A stretch of 64,000 nt of DNA from Myxococcota bacterium (GCA_023150875.1 JAKLKC010000005.1:62001-126000); one strand, 5' to 3'. Positions 52,391-60,740 are shown, counted from the stretch's first letter. Numbers and translations are program-made. The notes: generated from the sequence alone by a model not told the origin.

Positions 52391-53494
52391 TCAGGGCGCC
52401 TCGAACGGCGTCGCCGCGCCGCACACCCTCCAGGTGGAGGCCAGGGGCTCCGAGGTCTCGTCGTGGCCGGCGATGCCGTTGCCTCCGGGGCCGCCGTCCT
52501 CCCCCGCCTCGCTGAAGTCCGTCCGGCAGAAGGCCTCGCCGAGGACGTGCTCGACCGGGGAGACGATGCCCTGGGCCTCCGGCGGCGTGTCCGCGGCGTA
52601 GGCGGAGGCGATGGGCCCGGGATCGGGGCCGTCCACCGCGAGCCCCGTCTTGTCCACCGCCTCCTCCTTGTCGCCCCAGAGGACGATGTCGACGTCCTGG
52701 ACCCGGTCCGTCGCCCCGTCCCAGTGGAAGAGCACGATCACCTCGCCGGCGTTGGAGATCCCCGCGGAGGTCCCCACCGAGCCGTCGGCGCAGGGGACCA
52801 TGGCCGGGGCGCCGCCGCCCTCCACCAGGGAGAAGTCCGGCGCGAGGCCGTACCAGCCGGCGAACCCGGCGTTGGTGGCGACCACCACCGTCTCCCCCGG
52901 GGCCACCGCCGCGCCGTCGGGGAAGCGGACGCAGAAGTCGTAGGTGGAGGCCACCAGGACCCCGGTCACCACCTGCGCATATTCCGGCACCCACGCGGTC
53001 ACCATATCGGTGACGAAGTAGCCCGACAGGGACACGGTCGCCCCCGTGGGGTTGTAGACCTCGACGTACTCGCCCTCGGTGGGGGTGACGACGACCTCGC
53101 TCACCAGGAGCGTGTCGTGTTCCGGCGGCGGGGTCGTGTCATCGTCCCCCGTGTCGTCATCGGAGACGTCGTCGTCGGAGGTGTCGTCGTCCGGCGTGAC
53201 ATCGTCGTCCGAGACGTCGTCATCCGAGACGTCGTCATCCGAGACGTCGTCGTCCGAGACATCGTCATCCGAGACGTCGTCGTCCGAGACATCGTCGTCC
53301 GAGACATCGTCGTCCGAGACATCGTCGTCCGAAGCGTCGTCGTCCGAGACGTCGTCATCCGAGACGTCGTCGTCCCCCACCCAGGAGTCGTCGTCATCGT
53401 CGTCGTCGCCCCCATTCCTGCCGGGTCCGCTCGGGGAGGGGACGCAGGCGGCGAGCAGCAAGGCGGGGAAGAGGAGCGCGGCGGGAGTGCGCAA
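52391..53494 (-). CDS. Lamin-tail-domain lipoprotein with long DDDVS repeat linker
   Basis: A 367-residue lipoprotein (lipobox LAAC, Cys17) with a run of seven Asp and about seventeen tandem five-residue units, mostly DDDVS/DDDTS (residues about 29-125), forming a highly negative stalk. The rest is a lamin-tail-like beta-sandwich: LLVSEVVVTPTEGEYVEVYNPTGATVSLSGYFVTDM, FPDGAAVAPGETVVVATNAGFA, GEVIVLFHWDGATDRVQDVDIVLWGD, which is common in secreted proteins of this bacterial group and in some surface nucleases. No enzyme domain is attached. Surface display and calcium binding by the stalk are inferred. Confidence 0.82.
   Translation of the reverse strand: MRTPAALLFPALLLAACVPSPSGPGRNGGDDDDDDDSWVGDDDVSDDDVSDDDASDDDVSDDDVSDDDVSDDDVSDDDVSDDDVSDDDVSDDDVSDDDVTPDDDTSDDDVSDDDTGDDDTTPPPEHDTLLVSEVVVTPTEGEYVEVYNPTGATVSLSGYFVTDMVTAWVPEYAQVVTGVLVASTYDFCVRFPDGAAVAPGETVVVATNAGFAGWYGLAPDFSLVEGGGAPAMVPCADGSVGTSAGISNAGEVIVLFHWDGATDRVQDVDIVLWGDKEEAVDKTGLAVDGPDPGPIASAYAADTPPEAQGIVSPVEHVLGEAFCRTDFSEAGEDGGPGGNGIAGHDETSEPLASTWRVCGAATPFEAP
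53133..53409. repeat. In-frame 15-base tandem repeat encoding the DDDVS stalk
   Basis: On the plus strand the unit is GACGTCGTCGTCCGA with variants GACATCGTCATCCGA and similar, repeated about seventeen times; the minus strand encodes Asp-Asp-Asp-Val-Ser. Because the unit is a multiple of three, copy-number change would alter stalk length without changing frame. Confidence 0.85.
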
Positions 53495-53645
53495 GACGGG
53501 GCCTCCGGGGCGCCTCGAGCCAGCCGGCGAACGGACCGGAGGCCGCGGGAGAAGGGCGGTGGGCGGACGATCCGCCCTGCGAGAGGGACTCTACCGTCAT
53601 CGACCGCGGACCGAAAGCGCCGCGGGGACGCCAGGGGTCGGGGCG

Positions 53646-53856
53646 CTAGTACGTCGTTCCAGAGCGAGTTCCCCAGTTTCTGAGTCCGCCTTCCAGCTCA
53701 TCGGCGTCGCGGTCCCGCGAACGGGAGGCCCCGTAGGGCGGGGGCTTGTCCCCCGCCGAAGCCCCGCGGCGGGGGACAAGCCCCCGCCCTACGTTCCGGA
53801 TCGGGTGGGCCTGGGAACGGAGAAACTGGGGAGGAACCTTCGGAACGTGGTACTAG
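53646..53856. repeat. 211-base nested inverted-repeat (MITE-like) element
   Basis: The region between the lamin-tail gene and flhF (358 bases without a gene) holds a large palindromic element. Its ends are CTAGTACGTCGTTCC (from 53646) and the inverted copy ending GTACTAG at 53856; inner segments AGTTCCCCAGTTTCT and AGAAACTGGGGAGGAAC also match as inverted copies. In the centre is a perfect inverted repeat: arms 53732-53758 and 53767-53793 (27 bases each, GTAGGGCGGGGGCTTGTCC core) with an 8-base loop. The last stop codon of flhF (53853-53855) lies within the right end. The remaining bases 53495-53645 carry nothing recognisable except a possible promoter patch near 53590. Confidence 0.85.
53732..53793. 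repeat. Perfect 27-base hairpin at the core of the element
   Basis: Two 27-base arms, exact reverse complements, around the loop AAGCCCCG. The stem would be extremely stable in single strands or RNA. It lacks a following T-tract, so it is not a classical terminator, though it could block transcription or exonucleases between the convergent-free ends of flhF and the lamin-tail gene. Confidence 0.8.
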
Positions 53857-54932
53857 CCCGCCCGCGCCAGGGCGAGGTCGTCGGCGTCGCCGGGGTCCGC
53901 CGCGGGTCCGGCGTCGTTCGCCGTCCCGGCGGGCAGCACCCGGGCGCGCACGGCCTCGATCCACTGGAGGACGGCGCTCCAGCTCGCCAGCTCGAGCCCC
54001 ATCTCGGCGCTCCGACCTCCGGAGAGGAAGGCCAGGGGCAGGCCGGCGCGCACACCGACCTCGACCGCTCCCCCGGGCCGGGTGGCGTCGTCCAGGTGGG
54101 TCAGGGCGATCCCGGACACGCCCCCCCGGGGCAGGCAGCGGACGGCGGCCAGGGTCTCCTCGGGCGCCGTGGTCGCCGCCGCCGCCAGCAGCACCTCGGC
54201 CCCCGGGGCCACCACCACCCTCTCGGCGACGGCGGTGACGGTGGCCGGCTCCAGCGGGTTGAAGCCGGGCAGGTCCAGCACGACGAAGAAGGCGTCCTGG
54301 CACGCGGCGAGCCGATCGCCCAGGGCCCAGGGATCGGGGGCCGGGGCCAGCTCCACCCCCGGGAGGTCCGGGTCGGTCCGCATCGAGGACACGGACTCGG
54401 GAGAGCAGTCCAGGAGGAAGACCCTGCCGGGCGCCACGCCCGCGGCGCGGTGGGCGAGCTTGCGGGCGAGGGTGGTCCTCCCCTCGCCGTGCCGGCCGGT
54501 GACGGCGACGATCCTCGGCCGGCCCGCCGCCACCCGGACGGGCCCCCGGGTGGGCCAGCGCGCCTCCAGGGCCGCGGCGAACGCGGCCTCGGGGGTGGCA
54601 CCCTCCCGGGTCGCCGCCACCGCCTCCTCCACGGCCGCGGCGACGTCCTCCGCCCGGGCCCCGGCGCCGAGGAACACGTCCCGCCAGGCCCGGACCTGGG
54701 GGAAGACCGCGAGGCTCGTCGCCCGCGAAGCCTGCTCCCGGGCCATCATCCGCCGGATCACCCCGAGGTCCTCGGTCCTGGCGGCGGTCACCGCCACCCG
54801 CCGCGCCCCCCCGTTGCCCGGCGCCCCCGGGGCGGTCCCCGACGACAGGACGACCGCGTCGGGACCGAACTCCGCCTTCACCGCCCGCATCGCCTCCTCC
54901 AGCGAGGAGGCCTCGAACCTCTTGACCCTCAT
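53853..54932 (-). CDS. flhF: Flagellar biosynthesis GTPase FlhF, degenerate P-loop
   Basis: A 359-residue SRP-type GTPase homologous to FlhF, which helps place the flagellum at a cell pole. The N-terminus has the family form MRVKRFEASSLEEAMRAVKAEFGPDAVVLSSG. The G1 loop is VTGRHGEGRTT (146-154), with Arg152 in place of the canonical Lys; G3 is VVLDLPGFNPLE (usual DTxGR absent), and G4 is THLDDATRPGG instead of TKLDE. GTP binding may therefore be altered. The expected neighbour flhG/fleN, a MinD-like ATPase, is not found downstream. The ATG at 54930-54932 follows GGAGGGAGC. Assigned from the overall pattern and the adjacent flagellar genes. Confidence 0.8.
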   Translation of the reverse strand: MRVKRFEASSLEEAMRAVKAEFGPDAVVLSSGTAPGAPGNGGARRVAVTAARTEDLGVIRRMMAREQASRATSLAVFPQVRAWRDVFLGAGARAEDVAAAVEEAVAATREGATPEAAFAAALEARWPTRGPVRVAAGRPRIVAVTGRHGEGRTTLARKLAHRAAGVAPGRVFLLDCSPESVSSMRTDPDLPGVELAPAPDPWALGDRLAACQDAFFVVLDLPGFNPLEPATVTAVAERVVVAPGAEVLLAAAATTAPEETLAAVRCLPRGGVSGIALTHLDDATRPGGAVEVGVRAGLPLAFLSGGRSAEMGLELASWSAVLQWIEAVRARVLPAGTANDAGPAADPGDADDLALARAG

Positions 54933-55174
54933 GCTCCCTCCGCGGTGCCGGCAGGGTCCACGCCCCGGCGGCCGCCATCGCGCCAACGCCGCCGTATCGA
55001 CGGCCCGCGCCGGACGTTGAGGGAGGGATCGCGCGCCCGCGCGTTTTCCGGTGACACCCCCCGGCCGTCGGTCCGGCCGGGGCTACACGCCGGCGGGGAT
55101 CGTGGGGCATGATCCCGCCCCGCCCGCCACCGGGGACCCGCCCGGACCTCGCCCGCCCCAGGAGGACGCCGCCC
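54933..55174. other. Divergent intergenic region flhF / HI0933-type gene
   Basis: 242 bases with no visible gene, repeat or terminator; it must hold the promoters for both divergent genes. GGAGGACGCCGCCC before 55175 is the ribosome site of the flavoprotein gene. Confidence 0.4.
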
Positions 55175-56479
55175 ATGGCCCCCACCGCCCGCCCCCCTGG
55201 GGACGTCGTCACCGAGGTCTGCGTCGTCGGCGCCGGGGCGGCGGGGCTGTGGGCGGCGGCGACGGCGGCCCGGGGGGGCGCGGCGGTGGTGCTGCTGGAG
55301 AAGACCCGCCGCCCCGGGACCAAGGTCCTGGCCAGCGGGGGGACCCGCTGCAACCTCACCACCACCCTCGACGCCCGCGCCGCCGCCCGCCTCTTCGGCC
55401 CCGGGGAGCGGTTCCTCGGCCCGGCCTTCGCCGCCCTGCCGCCCCACCGGGTGCGGGAGCGGTTCGCCGCCCTGGGGGTGCCTACGGTGGAGGAGCCGGC
55501 CCTGGAGAAGGTCTTCCCCGCCAGCCAGAGGGCCCGGGACGTCCGGGACGCCCTGGTGGGGGAGGCCCGGCGCCTGGGGGTGGAGGTGCTGCTGGAGCGG
55601 CCCGTCGCGGGCATCGAGCCGGGGCCCTCGGGGGGCTGGACGGTGCGCCTGGCCGACGGCCCGCAGGTTCTCTGCCGGGCGGTCCTGGCCTGCCCCGGGG
55701 GCCAGAGCCATCCCCGCTCCGGCACCACCGGCGACGGGTACCGCTGGATGCGCGAGCTGGGCCTCGCCGTCGTCGAGCCCGTGCCCGCCCTCGTCCCCCT
55801 CCGGAGCCCGGCGCCGTGGGTGCGGGAGCTGACGGGGATCTCCCTCCAACGGGTGGAGGCGCGGCTCCTGGACGCCGCGGGGAGGGTGCTGGGCCGGCGG
55901 GCCAGGCCCGTCGTGTTCACCCACCACGGCCTCTCGGGCCCGGGGGCGATGGACCTCTCGGAGCCGGTCGCCCGCGCCGAGGCGGCATCCCGCAGGGAGG
56001 GCACGCCCGTCCAGCCCCTGGACCTCGCCCTGGACCTCCTCCCGGACCTCCACGCCGACGCGCTCCAGGCACTCCTGATCGAGGCGGCGGAGCGGCGCGG
56101 GGCCCCCACCCTGGCCTCGGTCCTGCCGGGGGAGATCCCCAGGCGCCTCCTCGCCGCGGCGGCCTCCCAGGCGGGCCTCCCGGAGTCCAACCCCAGGGCG
56201 CAGCGGTTGGACCGCGCCGCCCGGGGCCGCCTGGTGGAGGCGCTGAAGGGCCTGAGGGTCCCCGTGGACGGCACCCTGGGCTGGGGCGAGGCCGAGGTGA
56301 CCGCGGGGGGCCTCGCGCTGGAGGAGGTGGACCGCCGCACCATGGGGGTCCGCCGCCACCCCGGCCTCTACGCCCTGGGGGAGCTCCTGGACCTGTCCGG
56401 CCCCATCGGGGGCCTGAACTTCCAGGCCGCCTTCGCCACCGCCGAGCTCGCGGGCCTCGCCGCCGCCCGGCGGGGGTAG
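55175..56479 (+). CDS. HI0933-family FAD-dependent oxidoreductase
   Basis: A 434-residue flavoprotein: VTEVCVVGAGAAGLWAAATAARGGAAVVLLEKTRRPGTKVLASGGTRCNLTT, i.e. a GxGxxG FAD loop followed by the family-specific GTKVLASGGTRCNLTT, then ACPGGQSHPRSGTTGDGYRWMRELG and a C-terminal VTAGGLALEEVDRRTMGVRRHPGLYALGELLDLSGPIGGLNFQAAFATAELAG (landmark GGLNFQAAFATA). Function of this family (YhiN) is not established. Its position on the plus strand interrupts the flagellar genes on the minus strand, with 3 bases to the flhA stop, so it is probably not part of flagellar assembly. Confidence 0.88.
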   Translation: MAPTARPPGDVVTEVCVVGAGAAGLWAAATAARGGAAVVLLEKTRRPGTKVLASGGTRCNLTTTLDARAAARLFGPGERFLGPAFAALPPHRVRERFAALGVPTVEEPALEKVFPASQRARDVRDALVGEARRLGVEVLLERPVAGIEPGPSGGWTVRLADGPQVLCRAVLACPGGQSHPRSGTTGDGYRWMRELGLAVVEPVPALVPLRSPAPWVRELTGISLQRVEARLLDAAGRVLGRRARPVVFTHHGLSGPGAMDLSEPVARAEAASRREGTPVQPLDLALDLLPDLHADALQALLIEAAERRGAPTLASVLPGEIPRRLLAAAASQAGLPESNPRAQRLDRAARGRLVEALKGLRVPVDGTLGWGEAEVTAGGLALEEVDRRTMGVRRHPGLYALGELLDLSGPIGGLNFQAAFATAELAGLAAARRG

Positions 56480-56482
56480 GGC

Positions 56483-58570
56483 TCAGGGCATCCGGATCGT
56501 CGCCAGCCGGCGGACCTTCACGTCCGAGCCGATCTCCAGGTTGGAGATCACCGGGATCGCCGAGAGGGTCCGCTCCAACAGCCGCCGCAGGGGGGCGCGG
56601 AGGGGGGCGCCCACCAGCAGGACCACCGATCCGTCCCCCTGGGGGGTCTTCTCGACCTCGGCGGCGATGCGACGTACCAGCTCCTGGTAGAGCCCGGGGT
56701 CGATGGCGAGGGTCTGGCCCCCCTCGGGCAGGGGTTGGAGGGCCCTGCGGAGGGACTCCTCCACCGGAGGAGCCAGGGTCACGCAGCGCACCTGGCCGTC
56801 GGAGTCCCGCACCGAGGCGGAGATCTGCCGCGCCAGTCGCCGCCGGGCGAACTCGGTGAGGACTTCGGGGTCCTTGGTGTCGGGAGCGTGGTCCGCCAGG
56901 GCCTCCAGGATCCCCAGCAGGTTGCGGATGCTCACCGACTCCCGCAGCAGGTTCCGGAGCACCTTCAGCACCGTGCCCAGGGGCAGCAGCGCCGGGATCA
57001 GCTCGTCCACGACCTTGGGGTGGGTCTTGGCGAGCTGGTCGATGAGGGTCTGGAGCTCCTGCCGGCCCACGAACTCGGCGCAGTGCCTCTTCACGACCTC
57101 GCTCAGGTGGATCGAGAGCACCGTCACGGGGTCCACCACCGTGTAGCCCGCGGCGATGGCCGCCCCCCGCTGGCCCTCGGTGATCCAGAGCGCCGGGAGC
57201 CCGAACGCCGGCTCCTTGGTGGCGATCCCCTGGATCGGCCTCCGGACCCCGCCGGGGTCCATGGCGAGGACGTGGTGGACCATCAGCTCCCCCCGCGCCA
57301 CCTCCGCCCCGTGCAGCAGCACCAGGTACTCGGTCTGTTTCAGCGACAGGTTGTCGCGGATGTGGATGGGGGGCACGATCACCCCGTGGGTCCGGGCGAA
57401 CTGCCGTCGCATCTTCTGGATCCGCTCGGTCAGATCTCCCCCCCGGCGGTCGTCCACCATGGCCAGCAGGTCGAAGCCGACCTCCATCTCCAGGGTCTCC
57501 ACGGCGACGACGTCGCCGGGCTCGATCTGGGAGGGGGAGGAGTCCTTGCGGGGCGCCTTCTCGCCCCGGGACTGGGCGCGGCGCTCCTCCGCCTCCCTGG
57601 CCTCGGCCCGGCGCTCCGCCGAGAACGCGGCGCCCGCCGCAAGGGCCGCCATCCCCAGGAAGGGCAGCCGGAAGCCGGGGATGGCGACGAAGCAGAGCAG
57701 CACTCCCGAGAGCACCCACAGGGCCCGGGGCCGCCCCAGGAGCTGCTGGCCCAGGTCCTGCTCCAGCCCCCCGCCGCCGGTCACCCGCGTGACCAGGAGG
57801 CCCGCCGCCACCGAGACGATCAGGGCCGGCACCTGGGAGACCAACCCGTCTCCGACGGTGAGGATCGTGTAGTTCCTGGCCGCCTCCCCGACGGGCATCC
57901 CCCGCTGGACCACGCCGATGACCAGGCCGCCCACGATGTTGATGGCGGTCACGGCGAGGCCGGCGACGGCGTCCCCCCGGATGAACTTGCTCGCCCCGTC
58001 CATGGCGCCGTAGAAGTCCGCCTCCAGCGCCACGTCCTTGCGCCGCCGCCGCGCCTCCGCCTCGGTGATGGCGCCGGCGTTGACGTCGGCGTCGATGGAC
58101 ATCTGCTTGCCCGGCATGGCGTCCAGGGTGAAGCGGGCGGTCACCTCGGCGATCCGGCCCGCCCCCTTGGTGATGACCGCGAAGTTGATCACCACCAGGA
58201 TCACGAAGGTGATCAGGCCGACGACGAAGTCGCCCCCCACCATGAACTCGCCGAAGGTGTGGATGAGCTGGCCCGCCGACTCGGTCCCCTGGTGGCCCCG
58301 CAGCAGGATCAGGCGGGTCGAGGCGACGTTCAGGCCCAGGCGGAACAGGGTGGTGACCAGCAGCAGGGTCGGGAAGACCGAGAAGTCCATCGGCTCCCGG
58401 ACATAGAAGGTGACCAGGAACACCATCAGCCCGACGGCGATGCTGAGGGTGAGGGCCAGGTCCAGCACCAGGGGCGGGAGGGGGACGACGATGGGGAGCA
58501 GCACGCCGATGAACACCAGCGCCCAGGCCGAGTCGGCGTAGCTCCGGCGGGCGGGCGCGGGCGCGCTCAC
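56483..58570 (-). CDS. flhA: Flagellar export apparatus protein FlhA
   Basis: A 695-residue membrane protein of the flagellar type III export gate. The N-terminal half has about eight transmembrane helices and the FHIPEP signature region TARFTLDAMPGKQMSIDAD around residues 145-165; the cytoplasmic half (from about 340) is the substrate-docking platform (IQKMRRQFARTHGVIVPPIHIRDN, PALWITEGQRGAAIAAGYTVVDPVTVLSIHLSEVV, LRNLLRESVSIRNLLGILEALAD). Family length and order are normal. The start is a GTG at 58568-58570, 16 bases from flhB. Part of the fliM-flhA operon. Confidence 0.96.
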   Translation of the reverse strand: MSAPAPARRSYADSAWALVFIGVLLPIVVPLPPLVLDLALTLSIAVGLMVFLVTFYVREPMDFSVFPTLLLVTTLFRLGLNVASTRLILLRGHQGTESAGQLIHTFGEFMVGGDFVVGLITFVILVVINFAVITKGAGRIAEVTARFTLDAMPGKQMSIDADVNAGAITEAEARRRRKDVALEADFYGAMDGASKFIRGDAVAGLAVTAINIVGGLVIGVVQRGMPVGEAARNYTILTVGDGLVSQVPALIVSVAAGLLVTRVTGGGGLEQDLGQQLLGRPRALWVLSGVLLCFVAIPGFRLPFLGMAALAAGAAFSAERRAEAREAEERRAQSRGEKAPRKDSSPSQIEPGDVVAVETLEMEVGFDLLAMVDDRRGGDLTERIQKMRRQFARTHGVIVPPIHIRDNLSLKQTEYLVLLHGAEVARGELMVHHVLAMDPGGVRRPIQGIATKEPAFGLPALWITEGQRGAAIAAGYTVVDPVTVLSIHLSEVVKRHCAEFVGRQELQTLIDQLAKTHPKVVDELIPALLPLGTVLKVLRNLLRESVSIRNLLGILEALADHAPDTKDPEVLTEFARRRLARQISASVRDSDGQVRCVTLAPPVEESLRRALQPLPEGGQTLAIDPGLYQELVRRIAAEVEKTPQGDGSVVLLVGAPLRAPLRRLLERTLSAIPVISNLEIGSDVKVRRLATIRMP

Positions 58571-58586
58571 GGGACTCGTCCCCCCA

Positions 58587-59681
58587 TCATCGCGTCGCTC
58601 CCAGGGTCCGGTCGCCCCTCAGACCGCGGACCCGTTGGACGAAGGCCATGACCTCGGCCACGGCCTGGTACAGGTCCTCGGGGATCTCCCTCCCCTCCCG
58701 GCCGGTCTTCCACAGGAGCCGCGCCAGGGGGCGGTTCTCCACCCGGGGGATCCCCTTCTCCCGGGCCAGCCTCTTGATCTGCTCGGCCCGGGCGTCGACC
58801 CCCATGGCGGTGATGACCGGCGCCCGGTGGCGCCCCATCACGTAGGCCAGGGCGATGGCGAAGTGGTCGGGGTTGGTGACGATCACGTCCGCCTCGGCGA
58901 TGGCCGCCACCAGCCGGTTCCCGCTGGCCAGGGAGCGGTGGACCTGCCGCCGCCTCCCCTTGATCTGGGGGTTCCCGTCGTCCTGCTTCAGCTCCTCCAA
59001 CAGCTCCTGGCGCGTCATCCGCATCTGCTTCTGGTTGGACCAGCGTTGGAACAGGTAGTCGGCGGCGGCCAGCACCCCCAGCAGGACGCAGGCGACCTTC
59101 ACCATCCGGGAGACCGCCTCGCCCGCCACGGCGAGGCTGGACTCCAGGGGCTGGGACATCATCCGGGGGAGGTCGCCCACGAAGGGGCTGAGGGCCAGGC
59201 CGGCGGCGACCCCCAGCAGCACCGCCTTGAACAGCCCCTTCAGGGCCTCCACCAGGGCCCGGAGGGACAGGAGGCGCCCGAAGCCGGCGACGGGATCGAC
59301 CCGGTTCCAGTCCGGCGCCACCGCCTTCCCCGAGAAGTTGCCCCGGGTCTGGGCGAGGGAGATCGCGCCCCCGGCGAACCCGGTGGCCAGCACCAGGCCC
59401 CCCGCGCCCGAGACCACGGCGGAGGACGCCTCCACGAACAGCACCCGAGGGTCGGCCAGGGCCGCTCCGGGGTCGGCGAGCCGCCCGATCCACCGGCGGA
59501 AGCCGTCCTCCAGGGCGGAGAGGACCCCGGGGAGGGTCAGGCTGCCCACCACCCACGCCCCCAGGAGGCCGGCGACGGCGGCCGCGTCCCGGCTGAAGGC
59601 GATCTGCCCCTTCTCGCGGAACTCCCGCTCCCGCTTGGGGGTCGCCTGTTCGGTCTTCTCGGCGTGGGAGGCGTCGGCCAT
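58587..59681 (-). CDS. flhB: Flagellar export switch protein FlhB
   Basis: A 364-residue protein with four transmembrane helices and a cytoplasmic tail, which switches export specificity from rod/hook to filament proteins. Family landmarks: KTEQATPKREREFREKGQIAFSRD at the N-terminus, RMTRQELLEELKQDDGNPQIKGRRRQ, and the autocleavage site, which here reads TNPDHFAIAL (Asn270-Pro271-Asp272-His273) instead of NPTH; Asn and Pro, the residues needed for cleavage, are kept. A longer-than-usual C-terminal tail follows. Start ATG at 59679-59681. Between fliR (7 bases upstream) and flhA. Confidence 0.96.
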   Translation of the reverse strand: MADASHAEKTEQATPKREREFREKGQIAFSRDAAAVAGLLGAWVVGSLTLPGVLSALEDGFRRWIGRLADPGAALADPRVLFVEASSAVVSGAGGLVLATGFAGGAISLAQTRGNFSGKAVAPDWNRVDPVAGFGRLLSLRALVEALKGLFKAVLLGVAAGLALSPFVGDLPRMMSQPLESSLAVAGEAVSRMVKVACVLLGVLAAADYLFQRWSNQKQMRMTRQELLEELKQDDGNPQIKGRRRQVHRSLASGNRLVAAIAEADVIVTNPDHFAIALAYVMGRHRAPVITAMGVDARAEQIKRLAREKGIPRVENRPLARLLWKTGREGREIPEDLYQAVAEVMAFVQRVRGLRGDRTLGATR

Positions 59682-59688
59682 CGGCGCC

Positions 59689-60477
59689 TCAGTCCCCCGG
59701 GGCGACGGACAGGGCCGCCGCGGCCATGGCGTCCCCGGTCCACGACGCCGCCCGGGTCATGGCCGGCCCCGCCACCACCAGCAGGCCGAGGCCCGCCGCG
59801 AGGCTGAAGGCCGCCCCGATGGCGAAGTAGGGGTTCATCTGGGGCGAGGTCCGGGCCAGCAGGGCCGTCCAGAGGTTCACCACCAGCATCGCCAGCACCA
59901 CCGGGGCGCCCAGGCGGACCCCGGCGGCGATCATCTCCGCCCCGAGGCGGGTCAGGCCCAGGGCCTCCGCCGCCCGGGGCAGCCCCTGCCCCGCGGGCAT
60001 GGGGCCATAGGAGCGGGCCAGGGCGGCGATCAGGCCGTGGTGGGCGTTGGAGGCGAGGAGGGCGAGGGAGGCGATGGTGACCTGGAGGCGGGGGAGGATC
60101 CCCTCGCTCTCCTGGCTGTGGGGGTCGAAGAGCTGCACGGCGTCGAGGCCGACGGCGACCTCGACGAACGAGGCCGCCACCTGGATGGCGAGGAACACCA
60201 GGCGGGCGGCCAGGCCCATGGCCAGCCCGACGCCCACCTCGGCCACGGCGGCGGAGGCGGCGGCCAGGGATCCGGGCTCGGGCACGTCGCCCACGCCGTC
60301 GCGGGCGAAGGGGTAGAGCACGAACGCCAGCGCCCCCGCCCCCGCGAGCCTCGCCCGCAGGGGGACACCGGGGCCCCCCAGCACGGGGGCGGTCATCAGG
60401 AAGGCGCCCGCCCGCAGGAAGGCAAGGGCCACCACCAGGACGGCGTGGAGGTCGATGGCGAGGGTGGCCGCGTTCAC
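59689..60477 (-). CDS. fliR: Flagellar export gate protein FliR
   Basis: A 262-residue membrane protein of the export gate with about six helices: LAFLRAGAFLMTAPVLGG, ASAAVAEVGVGLAMGLAARLVFLAIQVAASFVEVAVGLDAVQLFDP, the conserved region LRLGAPVVLAMLVVNLWTALLARTSPQMNPYFAIG, and a final hydrophobic segment. The GTG start (60475-60477) overlaps the fliQ stop by four bases. Together with FliP and FliQ it forms the core gate of the apparatus. Confidence 0.94.
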   Translation of the reverse strand: MNAATLAIDLHAVLVVALAFLRAGAFLMTAPVLGGPGVPLRARLAGAGALAFVLYPFARDGVGDVPEPGSLAAASAAVAEVGVGLAMGLAARLVFLAIQVAASFVEVAVGLDAVQLFDPHSQESEGILPRLQVTIASLALLASNAHHGLIAALARSYGPMPAGQGLPRAAEALGLTRLGAEMIAAGVRLGAPVVLAMLVVNLWTALLARTSPQMNPYFAIGAAFSLAAGLGLLVVAGPAMTRAASWTGDAMAAAALSVAPGD

Positions 60478-60740
60478 GGTCCCACCGAGATCATGGCGAA
60501 GAGGCGGGCGGTGAACTCCACCAGCTCCTGGATCATGAACCCACCCAGGCCCAGCAGCATCGCGAAGATCGCCAGGATCTTGGGCACGAAGGAGAGGGTG
60601 GCCTCGTGGACCTGGGTGGCGGCCTGGAGCAGGCTGACCGCGAGCCCCACCAGCATGGAGGCCGCCAGGAGCGGTCCCGCGACGGTGAGGACCATCAGGA
60701 TCGCCTGCCGGGAGATCTCCAGGGCGGTCTCGGGTGTCAC
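60474..60740 (-). CDS. fliQ: Flagellar export gate protein FliQ
   Basis: An 88-residue membrane protein with two helices (MVLTVAGPLLAASMLVGLAVSLLQAATQ and KILAIFAMLLGLGGFMIQELVEF) and the typical ALEISRQAILMVL N-terminus. Length equals the family. The start is a GTG at 60738-60740. It overlaps fliR by four bases and lies 58 bases downstream of the FliO::FliP gene. Confidence 0.95.
   Translation of the reverse strand: MTPETALEISRQAILMVLTVAGPLLAASMLVGLAVSLLQAATQVHEATLSFVPKILAIFAMLLGLGGFMIQELVEFTARLFAMISVGP

Noticed and set aside
53732-53793. Strong hairpin as a Rho-independent terminator
   Set aside because: It is not followed by a T-tract on either strand and is embedded symmetrically in a larger inverted element.
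55175-56479. HI0933-type flavoprotein as a flagellar gene
   Set aside because: It is on the opposite strand and belongs to a widespread family with no known link to flagella, so it was treated as an inserted neighbour.
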